This document shows, one piece after another, positions 18,797 to 27,600 of a stretch of DNA of 64,000 nucleotides. Source of the stretch: Gammaproteobacteria bacterium (lineage in GTDB: Bacteria > Pseudomonadota > Gammaproteobacteria > Pseudomonadales > Halieaceae); NCBI GenBank assembly GCA_030427085.1, contig JAUHXH010000002.1, positions 930,001 to 994,000 of the forward strand, in the 5' to 3' direction. The position numbers were made by a program, and so were the translations under genes. The notes under the pieces are model-generated. The model was not told the DNA's origin. It saw nothing but the letters and a program-made list of their open reading frames with translations, and did not search any database. Position 1 is the stretch's first letter. The number at the start of each line of letters is the position of its first letter.

Positions 18797-21157
18797 GTGG
18801 GACTCCCAGAGCGTTTCGAGGCGGTAAGACCCTGGCCGGAGAGCAGCGCGCCAGTCACATTTATCTTTGATGCCGGCAACAGCTTCGAGCAGGAATTACT
18901 ACAGCGCTGGGTAGAGCATCACGACCGCGATCGCCTGAACGAGGCGACGGTTTTGCACTCCCGATTGCGTGACAGTGACGAGACCTACCGCTTCGATACC
19001 CTGCGTTCGCTGCTGGATGCTCCGGGGGAGACGCTGGTGGCGCCGTTGAGGGTGGTGTGGTTGCCGTCTCACCGCGCACTGGAATCCGGGCCGCGGGTAC
19101 GTGACTTGTTGTTAGGTGATCCCCGCAACCCAAAGTTGTCCAAGGCACGCAAAATCGCCAGTCGGGAGCCCGAACGGGTCCATTTTGTGGCGGGCCAACC
19201 CGACACACTCGCCAACTTGCGGGCCCGATTCCAGAAACGTCAGGGTGGTGATGAGAGCTATCAGGACGAATTCCCCGTTTACGTGGCGCGCCAGGCCGCG
19301 GTGGTGCTGGACATCGCGGAACGCAGTTTACAGGGCGGACGCTACAAGGTACCCCTGCACGTGGCGGAGAGTTTGCGCACCCGGCCTGCCTTCCAGCAGT
19401 CCCTGGCCCAGATTGCACATGACAACGGCATTCCCCTGGAAGAGGCGCAGGAACAATCCGCCAAATACATGAAGGAGATGATCTCTACTCCTTCAACGTT
19501 CTGGCTGGATATTTTTTCCCGCTTCAACAATTTCATGCTTGGCCTGGGCTACGAAACACGGATTATTTGTGACCAGGATTCTGTGGAAAAGGTACGCACC
19601 CTGGTGCGCAAGCATCCATCGCTGCTGTTGTGGACGCACAAAACCTATCTCGATGGCTGTGTCGTGCCCAAGGTGATGTACGACAACGATTTTCCCATGC
19701 CGCACATGTTCGGTGGGGCAAACCTGAGTTTCCTCGGCCTGGGCCAGTTACTGCGCCGTTCTGGTGGCATCTTTATCCGCCGCAGCTTCCAGGACAATCC
19801 GGTCTATAAGCTAACTCTGCGCCATTACGTCGGCTATCTGATGGAAAAGCGCTTCCCGATGAACTGGTCCTTCGAGGGCACGCGATCGCGCATGGGCAAA
19901 CTAATGCCGCCGCGCTATGGCTTGCTCAAGTATGTGCTGGAGGCCTGCCACGAAACCGATGCCAGTGACATCCACATCATTCCAGTGGCCATCAGCTACG
20001 ACCTGATCCGTGATGTGGAAGAGTACGCGACTGAACAGACTGGCCGCGGCAAGGGCCCCGAGAGCCTGCGCTGGCTGATCGGTTACATTCGCAGTCTCGC
20101 CAAACCCATGGGCAAGATTTACATGGATGTGGGTGACCCGGTGGTGCTGGAGCGCGCGCCGGAACCGGGTGACCGTCTGGCCCTGTCCAAGATTGCCTTC
20201 CAGGTAGCGGTTGAAGCCAACCGCGTGACTCCGATTACCTTCCCCTCGCTGGTAACCCTGAGCTTGCTGGGCTCTGCCCCACGCGCGCGCACCGAAGCCG
20301 AAGTGGTCTCTGACCTCAATGCCTTGCTGGCCTGGGCGGAAGAGCGCCAATTGCGTATTTCGCCAGATTTCGACCGCAGTTACGCCGATCAAATGGACGG
20401 CCTGCTGGGCATTATGATTGCCGAAGGCATGATCACCCGCTACGACGAGGGGCCGGAGGTGGTGTATACCATCGCGCCGGACCAGGCGCCCATGGCCAGT
20501 TACTACCGCAACACAGTGATCCATTTCTTCGTCAACAAGGCGATTCTGGAACTGGCCCTGCTAAAAGCGGCGGAAACGGGCGGTGCCCCGGCGCTGGAAA
20601 CTTTCTGGGCGGAAGTGGATCACTTGCGGGACCTGTTCAAGTTTGAGTTCTTCTACGCCCCAACCGACGTCTTCCACGAGGAAATTCGCACCGAACTGGC
20701 GCGTTACGAACCGCAGTGGGAGAACCGTCTCGAAACGGGGGGAGCCATGGCTGCGCGCGAGATTCTGCACACCTTGAAGCCGCGCATCGCCCACGTCACC
20801 TTGCTCACTTACGTTGAAGCCTACCGGGTGGTGTCGCTGTTGTTACTCACCCTGAAACCCGGTGAGCAACTGGACGAAAAGGCCTGCATCGATCGCTGTT
20901 TAAAGCTCGGCCGGCAGGCTTACCTGCAGGGGCGTATCAGCAGTGAGGCCTCTATCGGCAAGCTATTGTTCCGCAACGGCTACAAGAGCGTACAACATCT
21001 CGGTTTACTTCCGGAGCAGGCCGAGGAAGAAGAGGCGCTGCTCGAACGGCGCAGGGAACTGGCCCGGGACTTGCGTGAATTAATGCGCCGCCTCGACGTA
21101 ATTCGGGCGATCGCAGTCACCAGTCGGGATTCGCCGCAACCGGATCAGGGGGAATAG
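18797..21157 (+). CDS. plsB: Glycerol-3-phosphate O-acyltransferase
   Basis: A 786-residue PlsB family enzyme that puts the first acyl chain on glycerol-3-phosphate at the inner membrane. Acyltransferase motifs: H281-KTYL-D286 (HX4D), GGANLSFLGLGQLLRRSGG (about 306-324), FIRR, SFEGTRSR (358-365) and IIPVAISYD (394-402). Length is close to the E. coli enzyme (about 800). The GTG start at 18797 follows the stop of the HAD-PlsC gene by six bases. Because PlsC, PlsB and the G3P-forming dehydrogenase are in one operon, this is a self-contained phosphatidic-acid pathway, possibly a second copy dedicated to storage or special lipids. Confidence 0.92.
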   Translation: MGLPERFEAVRPWPESSAPVTFIFDAGNSFEQELLQRWVEHHDRDRLNEATVLHSRLRDSDETYRFDTLRSLLDAPGETLVAPLRVVWLPSHRALESGPRVRDLLLGDPRNPKLSKARKIASREPERVHFVAGQPDTLANLRARFQKRQGGDESYQDEFPVYVARQAAVVLDIAERSLQGGRYKVPLHVAESLRTRPAFQQSLAQIAHDNGIPLEEAQEQSAKYMKEMISTPSTFWLDIFSRFNNFMLGLGYETRIICDQDSVEKVRTLVRKHPSLLLWTHKTYLDGCVVPKVMYDNDFPMPHMFGGANLSFLGLGQLLRRSGGIFIRRSFQDNPVYKLTLRHYVGYLMEKRFPMNWSFEGTRSRMGKLMPPRYGLLKYVLEACHETDASDIHIIPVAISYDLIRDVEEYATEQTGRGKGPESLRWLIGYIRSLAKPMGKIYMDVGDPVVLERAPEPGDRLALSKIAFQVAVEANRVTPITFPSLVTLSLLGSAPRARTEAEVVSDLNALLAWAEERQLRISPDFDRSYADQMDGLLGIMIAEGMITRYDEGPEVVYTIAPDQAPMASYYRNTVIHFFVNKAILELALLKAAETGGAPALETFWAEVDHLRDLFKFEFFYAPTDVFHEEIRTELARYEPQWENRLETGGAMAAREILHTLKPRIAHVTLLTYVEAYRVVSLLLLTLKPGEQLDEKACIDRCLKLGRQAYLQGRISSEASIGKLLFRNGYKSVQHLGLLPEQAEEEEALLERRRELARDLRELMRRLDVIRAIAVTSRDSPQPDQGE

Positions 21158-21158
21158 C

Positions 21159-22175
21159 ATGGAAGCCAGATTATCGCGACTGTCTGTGACCGTACTCGGT
21201 GGCGGCTCATGGGGAACCACGGTGGCCTCACTAATTTGCCGCAATGCCCAGGTGTGCCTGTGGGCGCGGGACGCCGCGGTGGTGGCACAGGTGAACCAGG
21301 AGCACCGAAACCAGCGCTACCTGCCCGATGCGGTGTTGCCGGAGCGTTTGGTGGCTACCACCGACCTGGAAGCCGCGGTGAGTGGCGCCGATGTGGTGAT
21401 TGTGGGCATTCCTTCCCAGCATTTCCGCGCTGTACTGGAACAGGCGCGGCCCTGGATTCGCGCCTGGGTGCCGCTGATCAGCCTGACCAAGGGGCTCGAA
21501 CTGAACACCGGTATGCGGATGACGCAGATTCTGCAGGAAGTGATGCCGGGTCATCCGGTGGGTGTGTTGACCGGCCCCAACCTGGCCCAGGAAATCATGG
21601 CGGGGCAGGCGGCAGCGAGCGTGATCGCCATGGATGACCCAGCTATTGTGGGCGAGCTGCAGAGCCTGTGTCGCAGTGGCCTGTTCCGCGTTTACACCAA
21701 CAACGATGTGATCGGCTGTGAGTTGGGCGGTGTACTGAAAAATATTATTGCCATTGCCGTCGGGATGGGCGATGGGATGGGCGCCGGTGACAATACCCGC
21801 TCCGCCCTGATCACCCGGGGACTGGCGGAAGTTACCCGCCTGGGTGTGGCCATGGGCGGGCGCGCTGAAACCTTCGCCGGTCTGACCGGCATGGGCGATA
21901 TGATCGCCACTTGCACCAGCCCCCAGAGCCGCAATCGACACGTGGGTGTGGAATTGGGCAAAGGGCGGGATATGGTCAGCATCATCGAGGCGATGCACAT
22001 GGTGGCTGAGGGTGTGAAGAGTGCGCCCACGGTAATGGCACTGGCGGAGAAGCATGGGGTGGCCATGCCGATCGCCAGTGATGTCTATGATGTGATTTCC
22101 GGGCGAGCGACGCCCCAGCGCATTTTCCGCGGTCTGTTAAAGGCCAACGCGGGCGCTGAATCAGATCCGGGTTAG
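21159..22175 (+). CDS. gpsA: NAD(P)H-dependent glycerol-3-phosphate dehydrogenase
   Basis: A 338-residue enzyme that reduces dihydroxyacetone phosphate to sn-glycerol-3-phosphate, the PlsB substrate. The Rossmann motif GGGSWGTTVAS starts the fold; LTGPNLAQEI and the catalytic-Lys segment GVLKNIIAIAVG with GDNTRSALITRGLAE are the family signatures. The ATG at 21159 lies one base after the plsB stop, implying cotranscription and coupling. Whether this is the only gpsA of the genome cannot be judged from this window; being in the plsB operon suggests a dedicated supply of glycerol-3-phosphate. Confidence 0.93.
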   Translation: MEARLSRLSVTVLGGGSWGTTVASLICRNAQVCLWARDAAVVAQVNQEHRNQRYLPDAVLPERLVATTDLEAAVSGADVVIVGIPSQHFRAVLEQARPWIRAWVPLISLTKGLELNTGMRMTQILQEVMPGHPVGVLTGPNLAQEIMAGQAAASVIAMDDPAIVGELQSLCRSGLFRVYTNNDVIGCELGGVLKNIIAIAVGMGDGMGAGDNTRSALITRGLAEVTRLGVAMGGRAETFAGLTGMGDMIATCTSPQSRNRHVGVELGKGRDMVSIIEAMHMVAEGVKSAPTVMALAEKHGVAMPIASDVYDVISGRATPQRIFRGLLKANAGAESDPG

Positions 22176-22188
22176 CGAGGGGACGGTA

Positions 22189-23034
22189 GTGACAGCACAT
22201 TCCGAGGGAAGCTTTGTCAATGGCAGCGGCGCGCGGATCACCTACTTGCGCTGGCAACCCCAGACCCCGCGAGCGGTCGTACTGCTGGTGCACGGCATGG
22301 CGGAACATGCTGGCCGCTACCAGCCACTGGCACAAAAACTCTGCGATGCCAACATCGCGGTCTGCGCACCGGATCTTCCCGGACACGGTCGCAGCGAGGG
22401 TAAGCGCTGCCATATCGGACGCTTCGAGGAGTTTCTCACCACCGTGGCTGAGCTGCGCGCACTGATCGGCACCCGCTTCCCGGGTTTACCGGTTTTCCTG
22501 CTCGGTCACAGCATGGGTGGACTGGTTGCGACAGCCACCGTGCTCGAGTCGGCGCAGGACTACCGCGGCCTGGTGCTTTCCGGCCCGGCACTGCAGACGG
22601 AACTCACTCCTCCGTGGCTGCAGATTCAAATTCTGCGCCTGCTGGCTGTGGTGTGGCCGAGCGCCCCGGCGCTGGGTCTTGATGCGGCGGGTGTGAGCCG
22701 TGATCCGGCGGTAGTGAAGAACTATGTGGAAGACCCGCTGAATCACACCGGTAAGGTCTCAGCCAGGATGGTGGCCGAGTTGTTCGCTCGGATGGGAGAC
22801 GTACAGCAGCGTTTCGCCGACATCCACCTGCCTTTGCTGGTGCTGCACGGGGGCGCTGACAGCATGACAGCACCCGCGGGTTCACGGGCCCTGGTTCAGG
22901 CCGCCGCGTCTGAAGACAAACAATTGGAAGTGTACGACGGCCTGTATCACGAGATCTTCAATGAGCCCGAAGGCCCGCAGATTATGGATCAGGTCGTGGC
23001 GTGGTTACTCGCGCACCTGCCCTCAAAAGGTTAA
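22189..23034 (+). CDS. Monoacylglycerol-lipase/lysophospholipase-like hydrolase
   Basis: A 281-residue serine hydrolase of the MGL (Hydrolase_4) family. Visible features: HGMAEHAGRY oxyanion segment (about residues 35-44), PDLPGHGRSEG, nucleophile elbow GHSMGG with Ser108, acid in LHGGADSMTAP and His in GLYHEIFNEP. Family enzymes cleave monoacylglycerol or lysophospholipid. It is the last gene of the plsC-plsB-gpsA operon (GTG start 22189, 13 bases after gpsA), which supports a role in glycerolipid turnover. Its last 12 bases overlap the convergent acyltransferase gene. Confidence 0.88.
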   Translation: MTAHSEGSFVNGSGARITYLRWQPQTPRAVVLLVHGMAEHAGRYQPLAQKLCDANIAVCAPDLPGHGRSEGKRCHIGRFEEFLTTVAELRALIGTRFPGLPVFLLGHSMGGLVATATVLESAQDYRGLVLSGPALQTELTPPWLQIQILRLLAVVWPSAPALGLDAAGVSRDPAVVKNYVEDPLNHTGKVSARMVAELFARMGDVQQRFADIHLPLLVLHGGADSMTAPAGSRALVQAAASEDKQLEVYDGLYHEIFNEPEGPQIMDQVVAWLLAHLPSKG

Positions 23035-23901
23035 CAGGCGCCGCAGCATTCCGTCCTCACCCTTACGCTGTTCGCGCAGCACCAGTAGCTCGCAGATCAT
23101 GCGCTCAATCTGTTGTGCAGCCTCATTGCGGATCTTGGTCTGGGTGCGTTGTGCTGGCACTTTGCCGGCATAGCGAGATAGATCGATTGGTTCGCCAAAT
23201 TTGACGTAGCAGCGCTGGGGCTTGGGAAACAGGCTGCCCAGGGCGCCAACCGGAATCGGCGGCAGCATGTCGCTGCGGGTGTTTTCGGTGATCACTCCCG
23301 CGCGTTTCAGGAGTTTGCCCACCACCGAGTCGGGCAGATCCTCGCCCTCGATGAGGTGGCCGTAGAACTCCTCGGGGCCGACGGTGGCGAAGGGCATGAG
23401 TGTGTAGCCGTGTTGCGCCGCCAGGCGCACAAAGCCGTAACGTTCCTTCCACATGAGTGAGTAGTTGTTCGAGGTGGGTTTGGCCGCCTCGTGCGCGCCA
23501 CCGGGAAAAACCAGGATGTCTTCCCCCTGTTCCATCATGGCGCTACAGACCTGGGGGTTACCGATCACGGCACCGTGGTCCAGTAATTGTCCTTCGGTCA
23601 TCCGGTTCCAGAGGAACTTGTCGCCCATCGAGCGCAGAAAGCGATTACACTCGCCGAGCATCAGGGGCACCATGATCATTCCGTCGAGCGCAAACAGCGC
23701 ATGGTTGCCAATGAACAGACAGGGGCGATCGGGTATGTTGTCGGCATCCAGTACCAGCGGATTAAAAATACGCCGGATCACTGGCCAGGTGTAACGCATC
23801 AGGTGTTTGTCGTCCGGAAAGGGGACAGCGCAGGCGCGCTGAATGAACTGCTCCAGATGCTCGCCCTGATAGGGCTGGTTGTCTTTATCAAAGGCCGGCA
23901 T
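23023..23901 (-). CDS. TMEM68/DGAT-like lysophospholipid acyltransferase
   Basis: A 292-residue PlsC-superfamily acyltransferase, cytoplasmic or membrane-associated. The catalytic motif is GNHALFALDG, with five rather than four residues between His and Asp, and it is followed by VFPGGAHEA. This HX5D plus FPGGA-E pair is characteristic of the TMEM68/phytyl-ester-synthase/DGAT-like branch, which makes neutral lipids, rather than of AGPATs. The ATG at 23901 is taken because a 77-residue upstream extension lacks similarity. It converges on the lipase of the glycerolipid operon, overlapping it by 12 bases. A role in triacylglycerol or wax-type ester formation is inferred. Confidence 0.82.
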   Translation of the reverse strand: MPAFDKDNQPYQGEHLEQFIQRACAVPFPDDKHLMRYTWPVIRRIFNPLVLDADNIPDRPCLFIGNHALFALDGMIMVPLMLGECNRFLRSMGDKFLWNRMTEGQLLDHGAVIGNPQVCSAMMEQGEDILVFPGGAHEAAKPTSNNYSLMWKERYGFVRLAAQHGYTLMPFATVGPEEFYGHLIEGEDLPDSVVGKLLKRAGVITENTRSDMLPPIPVGALGSLFPKPQRCYVKFGEPIDLSRYAGKVPAQRTQTKIRNEAAQQIERMICELLVLREQRKGEDGMLRRLLTF

Positions 23902-24027
23902 GGTAAGACTCACTCTAGGGAGACGACGAGTATACCGCAGGCTTGAAGGGATGCGTGTGTCACCCGGCGCGGTTCTTGCTGATCCCTGCGGTATCATTAC
24001 CACTTTCACTACGGAAGGATCACTTCT

Positions 24028-24471
24028 ATGACCATCTGGGTCGATGCCGATGCCTGTCCTCGTGTGGTGCGGGACATCCTGTTCCGCGCCGCTCGCCGCA
24101 CCGGCCATCCGCTGGTGTTCGTTGCCAATCAACCGTTGCCGATGCCACCGGATGAAAATATCCGGGCCATCCAGGTGTCAGCCGGGTTCGATGTGGCCGA
24201 CGACTATATCGCCCAGTCTGTCAGCGCCGGCGACCTGGTGGTGACGTCTGATATCCCGCTGGCCGCAGAGGCGGTAGAAAAGGGTGCCCGCGTGGTGACG
24301 AGTCGCGGTGAAGCACTCACAGCACAAAATGTGCGACAGCGACTCAATATGCGGGACTTTATGGACACCATGCGATCGTCCGGCGTGCAGACGGGTGGGC
24401 CGCCCCCGCTCGGGCAGCGCGAAAAGCAGGCCTTTGCCAATGCGCTAGATCGTTTTTTGGCCCAATACTGA
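24028..24471 (+). CDS. yaiI: UPF0178/DUF188 family protein YaiI
   Basis: A 147-residue protein of the YaiI/YqxD family, a PIN-like nuclease-fold group of unknown activity. The signature VDADACP opens the protein (residues 5-11) and [15 protein letters not shown] carries further conserved acidic residues. Length is typical (about 150). AAGGATCACTTCT is the probable ribosome site just before the ATG. Single gene, followed by a promoter region for the next unit. Confidence 0.9.
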   Translation: MTIWVDADACPRVVRDILFRAARRTGHPLVFVANQPLPMPPDENIRAIQVSAGFDVADDYIAQSVSAGDLVVTSDIPLAAEAVEKGARVVTSRGEALTAQNVRQRLNMRDFMDTMRSSGVQTGGPPPLGQREKQAFANALDRFLAQY

Positions 24472-24527
24472 GCCCCGCCGATCCCTCTAACCGGGCCGGA
24501 AACGGCGCGAAATCTAGTCCCCGCTAA

Positions 24528-24583
24528 CTGCAACAAGACTGTAACAAAGTCATCACTTAGGCGTCACATTCCCCTCCTACCAT
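24528..24583 (+). promoter_or_regulatory. Tandem Pho-box-like heptamers and -10 element
   Basis: Four heptamers repeat at exactly 11 bp: CTGCAAC (24528), CTGTAAC (24539), TCATCAC (24550) and GCGTCAC (24561), separated by four A/T-leaning bases each. This is the architecture of PhoB sites (consensus CTGTCAT-type heptamers, 11-bp period). A -10-like TACCAT (24578-24583) follows the last heptamer by 10 bp, the spacing known from PhoB-activated promoters that lack a -35. It precedes the lipoprotein gene by 70 bases. PhoB control is inference; matches to consensus are partial. Confidence 0.55.
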
Positions 24584-24653
24584 GCACTCGACCTAGATAC
24601 ACCGGGCGCCTGCCGGGTGTTTGTCTTTTAACTGTGCATAGAAGAGGCGACTA

Positions 24654-27600
24654 ATGAAGTCCGACACTTTCGCGAAACACTCGCTCGCAGCGCTGCTGAC
24701 CACAGCGCTTGCTGCCTGCGGTGGTTCTTCCGACAACGCTTCCCCCGGGACCATCGTTGTAGAAGTGCCCAGCAGCAGCTCCAGCAGTAGCTCTGGCAGC
24801 AGTAGTTCAAGCAGTAGCTCCAGCAGCTCCAGCGGTAGCAGCTCAAGCAGCAGTTCAAGCGGTTCCAGCAGTGGTGGCGGTGGTACCGTAGTGGCCTCTG
24901 TTATCCCCGACCGCCTGACCAGCGCCATTACCGATACTGGCCGTACCGCATCTGCAAAATTCAGCAGCATGCCCATTTCCCAGATCGACGTTGCCCAACT
25001 CGACGGTGGCACGCTGGATCCCGCCGGCCTGGTGCTCGGCAACGACCGCATCTTCGAAATTACCGGCGGTGCCCTGCGCGTTTCCTCCGGTGACGAAGCC
25101 ACCTGTGAGCTGGAAATTGCTCCGGGCGCGGTGATCAGCGGTAGCTCCCAGTTCGACTTCCTGGTGATTGAGCAGGGCTGTCGCATCATGGCCGAAGGCA
25201 CCATGGAGCAGCCGATTGTGTTCACCTCCGCGACTGACGTGGACGACACCGTCGAAGATAATGATCGCGGCCAGTGGGGTGGCCTGGTGATCAACGGCCG
25301 CGCACCCATCAACGACTGTCCGGAAGGCGCTGAAGGCGGCACCGACGCCTGTACCAAAGAAGGTGAAGCCAACTCCGGCACCTTCGGTGGCTCCAACGCC
25401 AACGACAACTCCGGTGTGCTGCAGTTTGTGACCGTGCGTTACGCTGGTTCCAACGTTGACCCTGAAAACCAGCTGAACGGCATCGCCTTCCAGGGTGTTG
25501 GTGACGCCACCGTGGTTGATTACGTTCAGGTACACAACAACCTGGATGACGGTATTGAATTCTTTGGTGGTACGGTTAATGCCAACCACATCGTTCTGAC
25601 CGGTAACGCTGACGACTCCCTCGACTGGACTGACGGTTGGGTGGGTTCCATCCAGTACCTGTATGTAGAGCAGAGCGATTCCGCCGACAACATCATCGAA
25701 GCGGACAACCGCGAAGGCGACGAGAACGCACTGCCGCGCTCACTGCCTTCCATCACCAACATGTCTGCCTACGGCAACTCCGCTGAGAACGCTCTGCGCA
25801 TTCGCCGCGGTACGGGTCTGCACCTGACCAATGCCTACTTTGAAGGCTCAAACACCTGTATTCGTGTTGACGGCGAGTCACGCAACCTGCTGGGTAGTGA
25901 CCTGACCATCGCGGGCACCAGCTTCGCGTGTCCGCAGACCAACACCAACGACGATGACGGCGCAGTAGAGGCCTACCTCAACTCCGCCACGGAAGTGTCC
26001 CAGAACGGTGGCACCGTAAACCCGGTTACCCCGATGAGTGGTGATTTCGAAGCCGCTGATTTCATCGGCGCTATCGGCCCCACCGACTGGACTGCCGGCT
26101 GGACCGTGCCCGGTTCCGTGAACAACACCAGCCAGCCTGACTTCGGCTGTCCGGAAGGCACTTCCGAATCCAGCCGCGAGCTGGACGGCAAGCGTGTCTG
26201 TCAGATTGAAGGCACCCTGACCAGCGACGTTACCCTGACCTCCGCCAACCACTACGAGCTGGTGGGCAAGGTTGTGGTGGGCGACGCTGACAACAGCGCC
26301 AGCCTGTCACTGCAAGCCGGCACCACCGTCTTCGGTGGCACCAGCTTCGACTTCCTGGTGATCTCCCAGGGCTCCCAGATCATCGCCAACGGTACCCGCA
26401 TGGCGCCGGTAGTCTTCACCGCCCAGGCGGATCTGGAAGGTACTGTCGATGAAGTGGCCGACCGCGGACTGTGGGGTGGCCTGGTAATCAACGGCTTCGC
26501 GCCGATCAATGATTGCCCCGCTGGCATTGCAGGCGGCACTGCGGAATGTACCAAAGAAGGCGAAGCCAACTCCGGTACCTTCGGTGGTGACCAGCCCGAA
26601 GACAGCAGCGGTAAGCTGAACTACGTGGTAGTGAAGTACGCCGGCTCCAACGTTGACCCGGAAAACCAGCTCAACGGTATCGCCTTCCAGGGCGTGGGTT
26701 CTGGCACCGAAGTGAACTTCATCCAGGTGCACAACAACCTGGACGACGGCGTTGAGTTCTTCGGCGGCACCGTGAACGGCAGCCACTTTGTGCTGACCGG
26801 CCACGGCGACGACTCCCTCGACTGGACCGACGGTTGGACGGGTGCACTGCAGTTCGTACTGATTCAGCAGGCGGACGACGCCGGCGACAACGCTATCGAA
26901 GCCGACAACCGTGAAGGCGACGAAGGTGCCATGCCTCGCTCTGCCCCGCGCATTGCCAACATGACCATCGACGGCAACGCCGAGCAGAACGCACTGCGCC
27001 TGCGCCGCGGTACTGGCCTGACCCTGTACAACTCGATCGTAGGCGGCAGCGCCACCTGCGTACGGGTACAAGGCGATTCCCTGAATCTGCTGGGCGACGG
27101 CATCATGTTTGACGGTGTCACGCTGAACTGTGACCAGGTCAACAACGGTGACGACGAAGCAGCGCTGCAGGCTTTCCTGGATGGCAGCAATGTCACAGAA
27201 GATGGCTCCGCGGCCCCGGCTGCTGATCTGGCTGGCGACGACTTCTTCGAGCCCACCAGCTTCATCGGTGCGGTAGAGTCCGGCGACGACTGGACCGCTG
27301 GCTGGACCATCGGTGTGGACAGCGAAACACCTGACTTCGCTTGCCCCGCTGGCACCACCGAAGGTGACGCCATCAACGGTACTCGCAGCTGTATCCTCAG
27401 CGGTACCTACACCATGGACCTGCAACTGCCGCGCGGTAACTTCTACGTGCTGGACGGCAAGGTCACCATCGGTGACGAAGGCATGCCCGCCATGCTGGAT
27501 ATCGACGCTGGCGTAACCGTGATCGGCGACAACCCGGAAGACTTCCTGGTGATCAGCCGCGGTTCCATGATCGACGCCCAGGGCACCGACGCCTCGCCGA

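Noticed and set aside
24765-24870. Short repeated AGC/AGT-rich units suspected as CRISPR or satellite
   Set aside because: They encode the Ser linker in frame and lack spacers of uniform length.
24593-25408. 271-codon minus frame rich in Leu/Glu over the poly-Ser linker
   Set aside because: The Leu-Leu-Glu pattern is the reverse reading of AGC/AGT serine codons, not a protein.
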